Notes: a model not told the origin generated them from the letters alone. Positions 24,911-34,838 are shown, counted from the stretch's first letter. The stretch is 64,000 nucleotides of DNA from Alphaproteobacteria bacterium (GCA_028284945.1 JANQQJ010000036.1:47399-111398), one strand, 5' to 3'. Numbers and translations are program-made.

Positions 24911-27415
24911 ATGAGAAAATCCCTAAAACCCCTATGGATGGCCGGTGTCGTGCTTTTGATTCTGCCGACGCCGTTTGTCAGTACCGCGTCCGCCCAGAAC
25001 GACGAAGCGGCAACACCGCCGCGGGCGAATGAAACAATTACCGTTACGGCCCGTCAGGTTGAGGAATCACTCCAGGATGTTCCCGGTACGGTCAATGTGC
25101 TGAGCAGCGATGTGCTGCAGTCGGCCGGTGTGGAACGCGCTGAAGACTTCATTAACCTTGTCCCGGGTATCAGCCTGGTCAACACGGCCGAAGTTGGTGA
25201 TACGCAGGTCAATATCCGCGGCATTAACGGGGCCCGCGACGCGGAAAACAGCTTTGCTTTCGTGCTCGACGGCATCCTGCTGACCAACCCGGCATCGTTT
25301 AACCGGGAATTCTCGCGGCTGAATCAGATCGAAATTTTCAAAGGTCCCCAAGGCGCTATTTATGGCCGCAACGCGGCCGCCGGCGCGATCATTGTGACCA
25401 CGAAGATGCCGGGAGACGAATTTGAAGGCGATATAAAATTCAGCTTCGGCGGCGACAGCACCTATGTCGGCCATGTTGGCGTCAGCGGTCCGATCGTTGA
25501 AGACAAACTCTACTTCGCGATCTCAGGCGACTACCGCGAGTCCAACGGGTTCTATGAAAACTCTTTCCTGGGCAGCAAAGTCGTTGATGACTTCGAAAGT
25601 CAGAACATCGACGCACGGTTTGTGTTTACGCCCAATGACGATCTGACTATCGATACCAAGTTCCGTTATGGCCAGGTCGACGCGGCCTCGATCGCGTTCA
25701 ACGCCGCGTTCGCCCTGCCGTTCTTGTCTGACCTGTTTGGCGTGCCTGAACTGTTTGAAGACGTCAACGACCACAACTTTGTCTTCCAGCCGAACATCGA
25801 TCCGCAGAACGATCAGCGGTCCTACGAAGCGTCAATCAAGTTCGACTACGATATGGACTTCGCCAATCTGACAGCGTGGTTCCTCTATAGTGAAGTCGAC
25901 CAGTCGCTTTCGGCCGACGGTACCAGTGGTGCATTCGGTTTCTTCAATGATGAGCCGAATTGTGAAGCCTCGGTCGCCCAGCTGACGGCGACGACGCCGT
26001 TGCCCGCACCGCAGTTCTTCGCGGGCACGCCGGAAGCGTCCTTCCTGGGCCCATATACGCCCAGCACCTGTGACGGCACCCAATATCAGGAACGCAACCA
26101 GCAGGATTTCAGCTTTGAAATCCGTCTGACCTCGCAAGGCGATTCAGATCTGCAGTGGCAGGTCGGCGTCTACTTCCTGGATATTGACCGTCAGGTCGGC
26201 GTCAATCTTGGCATTGACCAGAACCAGGGCGTGTTGCCGCAGCTTTTTGCCCCGCCAGGATCCAGCAACCCGACGGAAGCGCTGTTGTGGGATGACTTTG
26301 ACAGCACGGTCTATGCGGTTTTTGGTCAGTTCATCTATGACGTGACCGAAGACTTCCAGGCCTCGGTCGCGCTGCGTTATGACCGCGAAGAGCGGAAAGT
26401 CACCAACCTGGTACCCGTCGATGCCCGGACCCAGTTCCTGGTATTCGACTTGAGTCAGGGTTTTGTCGGTGGTGCGCCGCTCAACCCGGGCCTGGACCCG
26501 ATGCTTAACCCGAACCTGAACCCCGATGGCAGCATCCCCGATCAGAAGCGCGCGTTCGAGCAGTTCCAGCCGAAGATCAGCCTAACCTATGACGTTGGTG
26601 ACGAGTTCACGCTGTTCGCCAGCTGGGGCATTGGCTTCAAGTCAGGTGGCTTCAACAATGCAGGTAGCGCAGCCACCATTGACCTGTTCATCAATCAGGC
26701 CGCGGGCAGTAATGTCATTATTGAAGACATCTACGAGAAGGAACGCTCCAGCGCGTTCGAGGTCGGCTTCAAGGGTGCCTTGATGGACGGCCGTGTGCAG
26801 ATCGAAGCCGCTGGTTTCTTCACCGATGTCGACAATATGCAGTTCTTCGAATTCTTCGTCGGGCCGTTCGGCCTGCTGCGCGTCGTCAACAATATCGACA
26901 ATGTCGATATCTATGGTGGCGAGTTGTCGGTAAACGCCAACCTGTCGGACTGGTTGACGCTCTATGCAGGCGCCAGCGTTATTGAAAGCGAGATCAAGTC
27001 AAACACCTCGCGCCCGGATACGGTCGGCAACAAGTCGCCCTATACGCCGGACTACACAATCAATGCCGGGTTCCAGGTCAACCAGCCGATCGGCAATGGC
27101 GACATCGAATTCGTCGGCCGTTTCGACTTCAATCTGGTTGGTCCGACTTGGTTCCATACGGTACAGAATCAAGCCGTGCCGACCATTCAAGGTGGTCTGC
27201 TGGGTGACTATTCGATGACCCGGCGCGATTCCTATCACACCATCAATATCCGGGCCGGTTTCCAGTCAGAAAACTGGGGCCTGACCTTCTTCATCGATAA
27301 CGTCACCAATGAGCGTTACCTGGAAGAAGTGATCCCGGCGGCTGAATTCGGCGGTTCGTTCATTCATCCCGGCACCGAACGGCGCTGGGGTGTTGAGCTG
27401 AGCGCCCGGATTTAA
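24911..27415 (+). CDS. TonB-dependent outer-membrane receptor
   Basis: A protein of 834 aa with a Sec signal peptide ending ASA-QN (about residue 28), a TonB-box-like ETITVTA, a plug domain (about 45-160: VPGTVNVLSSDVLQ, VNIRGINGA, F-K-G-P-Q-G-A-I-Y-G-R-N) and a 22-strand barrel. The terminal residue is Ile rather than the common Phe. ATG at 24911 with GGGAGG upstream is used. It imports a substrate across the outer membrane using TonB energy. Its place after the GntR-controlled racemase/NTF2 genes suggests it takes up the compound that the locus degrades rather than iron. A strong terminator follows. Confidence 0.93.
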   Translation: MRKSLKPLWMAGVVLLILPTPFVSTASAQNDEAATPPRANETITVTARQVEESLQDVPGTVNVLSSDVLQSAGVERAEDFINLVPGISLVNTAEVGDTQVNIRGINGARDAENSFAFVLDGILLTNPASFNREFSRLNQIEIFKGPQGAIYGRNAAAGAIIVTTKMPGDEFEGDIKFSFGGDSTYVGHVGVSGPIVEDKLYFAISGDYRESNGFYENSFLGSKVVDDFESQNIDARFVFTPNDDLTIDTKFRYGQVDAASIAFNAAFALPFLSDLFGVPELFEDVNDHNFVFQPNIDPQNDQRSYEASIKFDYDMDFANLTAWFLYSEVDQSLSADGTSGAFGFFNDEPNCEASVAQLTATTPLPAPQFFAGTPEASFLGPYTPSTCDGTQYQERNQQDFSFEIRLTSQGDSDLQWQVGVYFLDIDRQVGVNLGIDQNQGVLPQLFAPPGSSNPTEALLWDDFDSTVYAVFGQFIYDVTEDFQASVALRYDREERKVTNLVPVDARTQFLVFDLSQGFVGGAPLNPGLDPMLNPNLNPDGSIPDQKRAFEQFQPKISLTYDVGDEFTLFASWGIGFKSGGFNNAGSAATIDLFINQAAGSNVIIEDIYEKERSSAFEVGFKGALMDGRVQIEAAGFFTDVDNMQFFEFFVGPFGLLRVVNNIDNVDIYGGELSVNANLSDWLTLYAGASVIESEIKSNTSRPDTVGNKSPYTPDYTINAGFQVNQPIGNGDIEFVGRFDFNLVGPTWFHTVQNQAVPTIQGGLLGDYSMTRRDSYHTINIRAGFQSENWGLTFFIDNVTNERYLEEVIPAAEFGGSFIHPGTERRWGVELSARI

Positions 27416-27463
27416 CGCCAAGAAACTCGGCGGGAGAAGTGCGTTCTCCGGCCATGTGAATGA

Positions 27464-27499
27464 GGACCGGGCCTTCTTTAAGGTCCGGTCCTTTTGTTT
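27464..27499 (+). terminator. Rho-independent terminator after TonB-dependent receptor
   Basis: Stem GGACCGGGCC (27464-27473) pairs with GGTCCGGTCC (27482-27491) with one G-T wobble over an 8-nt loop, followed by TTTTGTTT. It separates the receptor from the GST genes. Confidence 0.85.
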
Positions 27500-27534
27500 G
27501 AAGACTGACACGCAGGACAAGCAGGGGAGATACC

Positions 27535-28272
27535 ATGTGGATTTTCTATTCGCCGTTCCACACCTTCGTACACAAGGTGCTGGTCACGGCGCATGAATGC
27601 GGCCATTGGGACGACATCACCTTCGTGCCCACCTTTCCGTTCAAAAACAACGATGGGGAGGATCAGGGAGACGCGTATTCCATCGCGGCCATCAATCCAC
27701 TCGATAAGGTGCCAACCTTGGTCACCGACACGGGGCAGGTCATTTATGGCAGCCAGGCCGCGTGTGAATATCTTGATGGCACGGCCAAGACCCGAAACAT
27801 GTATCCGGCGCCCGGCCCGGACCGCTGGGATGCGGTCACCCGGCTGGCGCTCTGCGACACCATTTTCGAACAGACCGTGGTGATGGTGATGGAGCAGTGG
27901 AAGCCGGAAGACGAATGGAACATTGGCCTGTTCGAATGGCTATGGCCGAAGTTCATCGCCGGACTCGACAAGCTGGAACGGGACGCGCAGCAGGGCTGGC
28001 GCGATTTCGATGTTGGCCACGCATCGATGCTGCACGCCATCAGCTACCTCGGTTTCCGGGCCGAGTTTTACGAGGCCAAGGACCCGCTTTATCCGAATTT
28101 CAACTGGCGCGAAAACCGGCCGGGCCTATCGGCCTGGTTCGATGAAGCGATCCAGCGCCCATCGGTTCAGTCGCATTACAACAAGGACTTTGAAGGCGAT
28201 TCCAGTGCGGCGTTCTGTCAGGCGCAGGTTCAAGAAATCCTGGCCCTCCAGAAGCAGCACGGCACCGGATGA
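27535..28272 (+). CDS. Glutathione S-transferase family protein
   Basis: A protein of 245 aa. Thioredoxin-like N-terminal domain (about 1-85) with the cis-Pro motif DKVPTLV and glutathione-binding VIYGSQAACEYLD, then an all-helical C-terminal domain. The usual E-S pair of the G-site is G-S-Q here. AGGGGAGA precedes the ATG. It overlaps the next GST gene by 4 nt (ATGA). It probably conjugates or reduces an electrophilic or disulfide substrate with glutathione; specificity unknown. Confidence 0.87.
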   Translation: MWIFYSPFHTFVHKVLVTAHECGHWDDITFVPTFPFKNNDGEDQGDAYSIAAINPLDKVPTLVTDTGQVIYGSQAACEYLDGTAKTRNMYPAPGPDRWDAVTRLALCDTIFEQTVVMVMEQWKPEDEWNIGLFEWLWPKFIAGLDKLERDAQQGWRDFDVGHASMLHAISYLGFRAEFYEAKDPLYPNFNWRENRPGLSAWFDEAIQRPSVQSHYNKDFEGDSSAAFCQAQVQEILALQKQHGTG

Positions 28273-29009
28273 TTGATCTCTATTATTGGCCGACGCCCAA
28301 CGGGCACAAGGCCTCAATCATGTTGGAAGAGGTCGGGCTCGACTATCAGGTCCATCCAGTCAATATCCTGAAAGGCGATCAGTTCAGTCCTGAGTTTCTG
28401 GCCATTAGCCCCAATAATCGAATTCCGGCTATTGTCGATCACGATGGTCCGGGCCTTCGCCGCGCCGGAGCGGCTTCGGTCGCGCAGGCGGGTGGTACGC
28501 CCTATACGCTATTTGAGTCTGGCGCCATTCTGATCTATCTGGCGGAAAAGACCGGCACGCTGTGGCCCGACTCCAAGACCGCCCAGTATGACGTGCTGAA
28601 ATGGCTGTTCTTCCAGAATGCCAATGTGGGCCCCATGTTCGGGCAATGCGGCCATTTTCAGGGCTATGCGCCTGAACCCGTGCCCTACGCGATCGAGCGC
28701 TATCACAATGAAACCTTGCGGCTTTATGGCGTCATGGACAAGCGTCTAGGCGAGAGGGCCTTTCTGGCCGGGAACGACTACTCACTAGCCGACATCGCGA
28801 CTTATCCCTGGTGCATGCCGGTGATCAGAGACCTACACAAAGTCGACATCGCCGAATTTCCGAATGTTGGGCGCTGGTTGGATGAAATTGCTGCCCGGCC
28901 CGCAGTCCAGCGAGGGACGGCACTGCTCGCCGATGTGATGAAGATTGGCGATCCGGACGAGGAAACCCGCGAGGCTTTTTTCGGCAAGCAGCAGTTGGAG
29001 CGGCGGTGA
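28269..29009 (+). CDS. Glutathione S-transferase (YghU/YfcG-like)
   Basis: A protein of 246 aa resembling the Ure2p/YfcG/YghU disulfide-bond reductase group: N-terminal YYWPTPNGHKASIMLEE, SPNNRIPAIVDHDG and LFESGAILIYLAEKTG. Between the two halves of the G-site a stretch of about 17 residues rich in Ala, Gly and Arg (GLRRAGAASVAQAGG) is inserted compared with the usual short loop. It is coupled to the upstream GST gene, and its stop is immediately adjacent to the convergent RidA-like gene. Confidence 0.88.
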   Translation: MIDLYYWPTPNGHKASIMLEEVGLDYQVHPVNILKGDQFSPEFLAISPNNRIPAIVDHDGPGLRRAGAASVAQAGGTPYTLFESGAILIYLAEKTGTLWPDSKTAQYDVLKWLFFQNANVGPMFGQCGHFQGYAPEPVPYAIERYHNETLRLYGVMDKRLGERAFLAGNDYSLADIATYPWCMPVIRDLHKVDIAEFPNVGRWLDEIAARPAVQRGTALLADVMKIGDPDEETREAFFGKQQLERR

Positions 29010-29399
29010 TCAGTCGCCCGTTACAGCGATGGCGTCGATCTCGATCAACAGCTCGGGCAGTGCCAGGGACTTTACCTCAACGATGGTATCGGCCGGATAG
29101 GGCGGCGTGAACCATTTGCGCCGCAATTCGACGATCTTTGGAAAGTGGCTCATATCGGTCAGATAGATCGTCACCTTGACCAGCTTGTCGAGGCCTGATC
29201 CAGCTTGTCGGAGCAGCATGTCGACATTGTGGACGGTCTGGTCGGCTTGCGTGTCGAAGTCCTCCGCGCCGATGATGTTCCCGTCCAGATCAAGCGCCGC
29301 CTGACCGGACAGGAAAATCAGGTTGCCGACAGTGTAGCCCTGGGCGATGCAAAAAGGCTCGAACGGATCAGGGTCGGTTTTGATAAGCTGGGGTGTCAT
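29010..29399 (-). CDS. RidA/YER057c/UK114 family protein
   Basis: A trimer-forming Rid-family protein of 129 aa: LIFLSGQAALD, VKVTIYLTDM and a C-terminal IEIDAIAV. The arginine that RidA needs for enamine/imine deamination (E. coli R105, in the VEVARL block) is replaced: here the block reads VEVKSL. It is therefore probably a Rid subfamily without that activity. ATG at 29399 with GGAG upstream is used, since the longer frame runs back through the divergent oxidoreductase gene. It shares a short promoter region with the + strand gene at 29430. Confidence 0.9.
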   Translation of the reverse strand: MTPQLIKTDPDPFEPFCIAQGYTVGNLIFLSGQAALDLDGNIIGAEDFDTQADQTVHNVDMLLRQAGSGLDKLVKVTIYLTDMSHFPKIVELRRKWFTPPYPADTIVEVKSLALPELLIEIDAIAVTGD

Positions 29400-29429
29400 A
29401 AAGGACTCCGGCGAGGTGGGTGAACAAAG

Positions 29430-30377
29430 ATGAAGGCAGTCTACTACGAAGCGTTCGGCGGTCCCGAAGTTCTGAAAGTTGGTGATCTGCCCGCGCCAGA
29501 GCCGGGCTCCGGCGAGGTGTTGGTCAAGGTAGCCGCAACCAGCGTCAACCCGGTCGACTGGAAGCTGCGCGAAGGGTTCTTCGACGGGATTTTCCCGCAT
29601 CAGTTTCCGGTGATCCCGGGCTGGGATGTGGCGGGCACGGTCGTGCAGCTTGGTGAAGGCGCCCATGGTTTCGCTATTGGTGAGCGGGTCTATGCCTATT
29701 GCCGGAAGCCGGTCGTGCAGGCAGGGACCTATGCTGAGTTCGTAACGGTCCCGGAAGACCACCTGGCCCCCAGCCCGGCAAATCTGTCAGATGCTGAGGC
29801 CGCCGCCATCCCCCTTGTCGGGCTGACGGTCTGGCAATCGCTGTTCGAATTTGCTGCGCTTGAAAAGGGGCAGTCTGTCCTGATCCACGCCGGGGCCGGG
29901 GGTGTCGGCAGCATGGCAATCCAACTGGCCGCTCATGCCGGTGCGCGGGTGTTCGCGACGGCAAGCGCGGCCAATGCCAACTACGTTTTAGAATTGGGTG
30001 CCTCGCGCGCGATCGACTACCGGATTGAGGACCTGGGCGTTGTCCAGCGCTTCGAAATGCCGTCAGGGTTCGATGTGGTTTTTGACACCGTCGGGGGAGC
30101 GGTTCTGGATCAATGCTATCCACTGCTAAGAACCGGGGGTGCGCTACCCGCCCTTAATGATGAACCCGATGCCGCGCGTTGCAGCGAGCGTGATATTCGC
30201 GCGCTGAGGGTGTTTTCTGAGCCCAATGGTGCGCATCTTCGCCATCTTACTGCGCTGATTGAGGACGGGGCGCTTAAGCCCCTGGAGGTTCAGTCTTTCC
30301 CGCTCGAAGAGGCCGCCCAAGCCATGGCGCTTTCTCAGGAAGGCCACGTTCGCGGCAAGCTGGTTCTTAAGGTTTAG
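29430..30377 (+). CDS. NADP-dependent quinone oxidoreductase-like MDR enzyme
   Basis: A protein of 315 aa, zeta-crystallin/quinone-oxidoreductase branch of the medium-chain dehydrogenases: MKAVYYEAFGGPEVL N-terminus, NPVDWKLREG, VIPGWDVAGTV and the nucleotide-binding IHAGAGGVGSMAIQLA (about residue 150). No zinc ligands are seen. It reduces a quinone or activated alkene with NADPH. It ends 1 nt before the sulfotransferase start. Confidence 0.9.
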   Translation: MKAVYYEAFGGPEVLKVGDLPAPEPGSGEVLVKVAATSVNPVDWKLREGFFDGIFPHQFPVIPGWDVAGTVVQLGEGAHGFAIGERVYAYCRKPVVQAGTYAEFVTVPEDHLAPSPANLSDAEAAAIPLVGLTVWQSLFEFAALEKGQSVLIHAGAGGVGSMAIQLAAHAGARVFATASAANANYVLELGASRAIDYRIEDLGVVQRFEMPSGFDVVFDTVGGAVLDQCYPLLRTGGALPALNDEPDAARCSERDIRALRVFSEPNGAHLRHLTALIEDGALKPLEVQSFPLEEAAQAMALSQEGHVRGKLVLKV

Positions 30378-30378
30378 C

Positions 30379-31269
30379 GTGCCCAGCCTTCTGTTCCCGA
30401 CCTGGATGCGGCCGTTTGCGAAAGCGGAGTGGCACCGACAGGCGTTTGCGTTGGCCGTTCTTTATCCTTTTTCCTGGGCTGACTACTTACGGGTTCGACG
30501 TGACTTCGACGATCTGGAATCCTTTGTTTGCTTTATCGGATATCCGCGCAGCGGCCACACGCTGATCGGTAGTTTGTTGGATGCGCACCCGCAGGCGCTG
30601 ATCGGGATGGAACTGAGAGTGGAGAAATATATTTCCTGGGGCTTCTCGAGGTCCCAGATTTTTGCCCTAATCCGCCGCCGCAATCGTTGGTTCGCGGGCA
30701 AAAACTGGCAGTGGAATACGTATGATTACGTGGTGCCCGGCGCCTCCCAGGGTCAGTACGGCGATCTGAAGGTCATTGGCGACAAAAAGGGTGGCGGCTT
30801 TACCTGGTGGGTCGGCGAAGACATCGACAATGTTCGCCGGCTGAGGGACCTGGTGAAAATGCCCATCAAGCTGATCCACAATATTCGCAATCCCCTCGAC
30901 AATATTGCCACGATCGCGGTCCAGGATGGGCGCTCGGTGACTGACGCGATTACGCGGTACCGCGTCATGGCTGAAATCGTGGATAGCGTGATCCCGACCC
31001 TTGCTGAAGATGAGATATTCCATCAATGGCACGAAGACTTTGTCGGTGACGTCGCCGAACAAATGCGCGCGCTGTGCGGCTTTGTCGGACTGCCGGCCGA
31101 TGCCGATTATCTGCAGGCCTGTCAGGCCGTTGTCTTCGATACACCAAGGCTAACGCGCGACACCGTGGATTGGTCCGCCGACGACCTCGAGAAGGTTGAG
31201 GAATTGTTTCGGGATATTGGTTTTCTGAACCGTTACGCGGGGTCTACCACGACCGTCACTCCCGCGTGA
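30379..31269 (+). CDS. Sulfotransferase-domain protein
   Basis: A protein of 296 aa (GTG start at 30379, AAGG upstream). The PAPS 5'-phosphosulfate loop is visible as FIGYPRSGHTLIGSLLDAHP (about residues 52-71). A later I-H-N-I-R-N-P-L-D-N segment matches the 3'-phosphate-binding region. An alternative ATG lies at 30406. It follows the oxidoreductase directly and is probably cotranscribed with it. It should transfer sulfate from PAPS to a hydroxyl or amine of an unknown acceptor. Confidence 0.82.
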   Translation: MPSLLFPTWMRPFAKAEWHRQAFALAVLYPFSWADYLRVRRDFDDLESFVCFIGYPRSGHTLIGSLLDAHPQALIGMELRVEKYISWGFSRSQIFALIRRRNRWFAGKNWQWNTYDYVVPGASQGQYGDLKVIGDKKGGGFTWWVGEDIDNVRRLRDLVKMPIKLIHNIRNPLDNIATIAVQDGRSVTDAITRYRVMAEIVDSVIPTLAEDEIFHQWHEDFVGDVAEQMRALCGFVGLPADADYLQACQAVVFDTPRLTRDTVDWSADDLEKVEELFRDIGFLNRYAGSTTTVTPA

Positions 31270-31341
31270 CGGTTTTCCTGCTTTTTCGGAGGCAGGCATT
31301 GTCCGGTTTATCCATGCAATTTGAACAGGGCTGATAAGCCC

Positions 31342-31355
31342 TTGATCCTGATCAA
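31342..31355. promoter_or_regulatory. FNR/FixK-type anaerobox TTGAT-CCTG-ATCAA
   Basis: A perfect match to the TTGAT-N4-ATCAA consensus. Centred at 31348.5, it would sit near -41.5 of a start site around 31390, with CTAATT (31376-31381) as a -10-like element: class II activator geometry. It precedes the beta-barrel gene and the whole cbb3 operon, so oxygen limitation should induce them. Confidence 0.88.
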
Positions 31356-31457
31356 GGTCTGGAAACCGGGCCAGGCTAATTTCTCATTGTCCTAGTGGAC
31401 AGGTTGACCGGCGGGCGATGCCCAGTCCGGTCGTGGATAGTGAGGAGAAATCTACCT

Positions 31458-32315
31458 ATGGCTGGCCAATTTCGGCTTGGATTGATGGTTTGGATCGGGG
31501 TTCTGGCATTGGGCGTGGCCGCGCCTGCTGCGGCTGAGCTGCGGTACATTCCGTCTGTCAGTAACCCTTTATTCAATGAAAGCCCGCTGATCACGACGGA
31601 AGCGCGGCCGATCTATTTTCACCACGATATTCCCAATGATTTTCTAACCGGTGGTGGCAATGTTGACGTGGGCGCGCTGCAGTTCCGCATCGCGCTAACG
31701 GACCGCCTGGCGATCATCGCCACGAAAGACGGCTATGCCGACATAGAATTCGCAGGCGTCCTACCGAACGACGATGGCTTCGCCAACATCGCCGCGGGTT
31801 TGAAATATGCTTTGATCCTTACTGAAGACACGGCGTTGACGATCGGTCTGCGCTACGAGATCCCGATTGGTAGCCTGGATACCGCTGGGATCAACCTTCA
31901 AGGTGGTGGCGACGGATTCCTGAACCCGTTTATCACGGCATTGAAACAGGTCGGCCGGTTTCAGATTCAGGCCAGCGCGAACGTGAATATCGCGCTCGAC
32001 AATGATCATGACAGTTCGATCTTCGTTTTTGCGCTGCATACGAATTTCCAGGTTTCGCCGCACTTTTATCCACTGCTTGAATTCAACGTTTTCTCGGTGA
32101 TCGACAAGGGCAATCGCCTGCCGCTCGATTTCGAGGGTTTCGACCTGGTGAACTTCGGATCAATGGATAGCGGCACTGTGGCCACAATCGCTGCCGGTGC
32201 GCGCTTTCCGATCACTGACAATTTCATGCTCGGGTCCGCGTTTGAAATTCCGGTCACTGGCCGCGAGGACATCACAAATTGGCGGGTCTATGTAGACGCC
32301 ATCATCACATTCTGA
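31458..32315 (+). CDS. Outer-membrane beta-barrel protein, first gene of cbb3 operon
   Basis: A protein of 285 aa with a Sec signal peptide (cleavage after VAAPAAA, about residue 28). Alternating hydrophobic strands follow, and the chain ends in a C-terminal Phe (AIITF), typical of outer-membrane barrels. It resembles, weakly, transporter-like barrels of the phenol-pathway porin type, but I cannot name a family with confidence. GAGGAGA precedes the ATG at 31458. It lies between the FNR box and ccoN (19 nt gap), so it should be induced with the oxidase. Confidence 0.75.
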   Translation: MAGQFRLGLMVWIGVLALGVAAPAAAELRYIPSVSNPLFNESPLITTEARPIYFHHDIPNDFLTGGGNVDVGALQFRIALTDRLAIIATKDGYADIEFAGVLPNDDGFANIAAGLKYALILTEDTALTIGLRYEIPIGSLDTAGINLQGGGDGFLNPFITALKQVGRFQIQASANVNIALDNDHDSSIFVFALHTNFQVSPHFYPLLEFNVFSVIDKGNRLPLDFEGFDLVNFGSMDSGTVATIAAGARFPITDNFMLGSAFEIPVTGREDITNWRVYVDAIITF

Positions 32316-32334
32316 CGCAAGCCTAGAGGGAAGC

Positions 32335-33939
32335 ATGGGTGCAGCAGTCTATTTCGGATCGATTGGGTTCGTCGCCATCGCGTCGCTGATACTGGCGTCG
32401 CTGGCACATGACAGCCTGTTCGAAGCACATTCCTGGGTCGTCTTCATCATGGCGATGGTGGCGGCGATCGCCGGACTTCGGGTGTTTGATCCCGAGTGCA
32501 AACCAAAACCAGTTGACGGCAAATATATGGACAGTGTTGTCCGTGCCGGTGTCATTGCGACGGTCTTTTGGGGGATCGTTGGCTTCCTGGTCGGCCTCAT
32601 TCTGGCCTTGCAGCTGGCCTTTCCCGATCTCAACTTCGACTGGCAGTACACCAATTTTGGCCGGCTGCGCCCGCTGCATACCTCGGCGGTGATCTTCGCT
32701 TTTGGCGGTAACGCGCTGATCGCCACCAGTTTCTATGTGGTTCAGCGTACGTGCCATACGCGGCTTGCGTTCGGCAACGCTGCCTGGTTTGTGTTTTGGG
32801 GGTATCAGGCCTTTATTGTTCTGGCAGCGACCGGCTACCTGCTGGGTGTCACCCAGAGCCGCGAATATGCGGAGCCGGAATGGTATGTCGACATCTGGCT
32901 CACCATTGTCTGGGTGACCTATCTGGTGGTTTTCCTGGGCACGCTGACCCGGCGCAAGGAACCCCATATCTATGTCGCCAATTGGTTCTACCTGGCGTTC
33001 ATCGTCACCGTGGCGATGCTGCACGTGGTCAATAACCTTTCCATCCCGGTATCATTCCTTGGATCAAAGAGTTATTCGCTGTTTGCCGGGGTGCAGGATG
33101 CGCTGACCCAATGGTGGTATGCGCACAATGCGGTCGGCTTCTTCCTGACCGCCGGCTTCCTGGGCATGATGTATTACTTCGTGCCAAAGCGGGCCGAGCG
33201 GCCGGTCTATTCCTACCGCCTTTCCATCGTTCACTTCTGGGCGCTGATCTTCCTCTATATCTGGGCGGGGCCGCACCACCTTCATTACACCGCGCTGCCG
33301 GACTGGGCGCAGACACTGGGTATGGTGTTCTCCATCATGCTGTGGATGCCCAGCTGGGGCGGCATGATCAATGGCCTGATGACCCTGTCGGGCGCCTGGG
33401 ACAAGCTACGCACCGACCCGGTCATCCGGATGATGGTCGTCGCCATCGCCTTCTATGGGATGAGCACGTTTGAAGGCCCGATGATGTCGATCAAGGCGGT
33501 CAATTCGCTCAGCCACTATACGGACTGGACGGTGGGCCATGTGCATTCGGGGGCCTTGGGCTGGGTCGGCATGATCAGCTTCGGCGCAGTCTATATGCTG
33601 GTGCCGAAACTGTGGAAGCGGGATGAACTCTACAGCCTGCGGCTGGTTAACTGGCATGTCTGGCTCGCGACGCTGGGGATCGTGCTCTACGCCTCGGCCA
33701 TGTGGGTGGCGGGGATCATGCAGGGCCTGATGTGGCGCGCCTATGACAATCTGGGCTTCCTGGAATACAGTTTTGTGGAATCGGTAGAGGCGATGCATCC
33801 CATGTACGTCATCCGCGCTGGTGGCGGGATTGTCTACCTGCTGGGCTCGCTGATCATGGTCTACAACGTTTGGATGACGATCAAGGGTCGTCGCCGCGAT
33901 GAAGTGCCGATGGGCTTTGCCGCCCCGGCTACTGCGTAA
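32335..33939 (+). CDS. ccoN: cbb3-type cytochrome c oxidase subunit I
   Basis: A protein of 534 aa with at least 12 membrane helices. It is the catalytic subunit of the high-affinity cbb3 oxidase, carrying heme b and the heme b3-CuB centre. Visible ligand regions include [19 protein letters not shown] (low-spin heme His), [15 protein letters not shown] (CuB His), [12 protein letters not shown] (CuB His pair) and [11 protein letters not shown] (heme b3 and b His). It reduces O2 to water at the end of respiration. GAGGGAAG precedes the ATG. First of the ccoNOQP set. Confidence 0.97.
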   Translation: MGAAVYFGSIGFVAIASLILASLAHDSLFEAHSWVVFIMAMVAAIAGLRVFDPECKPKPVDGKYMDSVVRAGVIATVFWGIVGFLVGLILALQLAFPDLNFDWQYTNFGRLRPLHTSAVIFAFGGNALIATSFYVVQRTCHTRLAFGNAAWFVFWGYQAFIVLAATGYLLGVTQSREYAEPEWYVDIWLTIVWVTYLVVFLGTLTRRKEPHIYVANWFYLAFIVTVAMLHVVNNLSIPVSFLGSKSYSLFAGVQDALTQWWYAHNAVGFFLTAGFLGMMYYFVPKRAERPVYSYRLSIVHFWALIFLYIWAGPHHLHYTALPDWAQTLGMVFSIMLWMPSWGGMINGLMTLSGAWDKLRTDPVIRMMVVAIAFYGMSTFEGPMMSIKAVNSLSHYTDWTVGHVHSGALGWVGMISFGAVYMLVPKLWKRDELYSLRLVNWHVWLATLGIVLYASAMWVAGIMQGLMWRAYDNLGFLEYSFVESVEAMHPMYVIRAGGGIVYLLGSLIMVYNVWMTIKGRRRDEVPMGFAAPATA

Positions 33940-33950
33940 AGGAGAGGGCT

Positions 33951-34679
33951 GTGAAATTCTCCCACGCGACCATTGAAAAGAACGCGACCCTGCTGATGGT
34001 GCTCAGCTTCCTGGTGGTGACCATCGGCGGCATCATCGAAATCGTGCCGCTGTTCTATCTGGAGAACACCATTGAGAAGGTCGAGGGTGTGCGGCCTTAC
34101 ACGCCGCTCGAACTTGCAGGCCGCAACGTCTATGTGCGCGAAGGCTGTTACAACTGCCACAGCCAGATGATCCGGCCGTTCCGCGACGAGGTCGAACGCT
34201 ATGGTCACTACAGTCTGGCCGCGGAAAGCGTCTACGACCATCCGTTCCAATGGGGCTCGAAACGCACCGGGCCGGATCTGGCCCGGGTCGGCGGGCGTTA
34301 TTCCGACGAATGGCACGTTCAGCACATGAAGGACCCCCGATCGATCGTCCCGGAATCAATCATGCCGGGCTATCCCTTCCTGGCCGAAACCAAGCTGCGG
34401 ACGGATGATGCGGCGGCACATCTGAAGGCAATGGCTGCTGTCGGGGTGCCTTACTCCGAAGACATGCTGGAAAACGCGGTGGCCGACATGATCGCCCAAG
34501 CCGACCCGGACGCCGATGGCGCTTCCGGTCTCGAAGAGCGGTATCCGAACGTCAATATCCGCGATTTTGACGGTAACCCGGGTGCGATCACCGAAATGGA
34601 TGCGTTGGTTGCTTACATGCAAATGCTGGGCACGCTGGTCGACTTTTCAGCCTATCAGGCTGAAGAGAACTACAGGTAG
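33951..34679 (+). CDS. ccoO: cbb3-type cytochrome c oxidase subunit II (mono-heme)
   Basis: A protein of 242 aa with one N-terminal membrane anchor (about 12-37) and a periplasmic c-type cytochrome domain. The heme c site is C66-x2-C69-H70 (CYNCHSQM), and later Met residues provide the sixth ligand. It passes electrons from CcoP to CcoN. GTG start at 33951 preceded by GGAGAGG. It is followed after 9 nt by the small ccoQ gene. Confidence 0.97.
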   Translation: MKFSHATIEKNATLLMVLSFLVVTIGGIIEIVPLFYLENTIEKVEGVRPYTPLELAGRNVYVREGCYNCHSQMIRPFRDEVERYGHYSLAAESVYDHPFQWGSKRTGPDLARVGGRYSDEWHVQHMKDPRSIVPESIMPGYPFLAETKLRTDDAAAHLKAMAAVGVPYSEDMLENAVADMIAQADPDADGASGLEERYPNVNIRDFDGNPGAITEMDALVAYMQMLGTLVDFSAYQAEENYR

Positions 34680-34688
34680 GAGGCGGAC

Positions 34689-34838
34689 ATGGACTATGAA
34701 GCCCTGAGGCAATTCGCTGACAGTTGGGGCCTGCTCTATCTGGTCCTGCTGTTCGTCGGCATCATCGCGTTCGTCTTTCGGCCTGGCGCCAAGAAGAAAT
34801 ATGACCGCAATGCGGAAATCCCGCTAAGGGAGGACTAG
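34689..34838 (+). CDS. ccoQ: cbb3-type oxidase small subunit
   Basis: A single-helix protein of 49 aa beginning MDYEALRQFADSWGLLYL, with a hydrophobic segment (about 13-31) and a C-terminal tail FRPGAKKKYDR typical of CcoQ/FixQ. CcoQ stabilises the assembled oxidase. AGGAGG precedes the ATG, and the gene sits exactly between ccoO and ccoP as in other alphaproteobacterial loci. Confidence 0.93.
   Translation: MDYEALRQFADSWGLLYLVLLFVGIIAFVFRPGAKKKYDRNAEIPLRED

Noticed and set aside
31458..32315. Assigning this barrel to a named copper porin
   Set aside because: Signal, strands and the terminal Phe support only a generic outer-membrane barrel.
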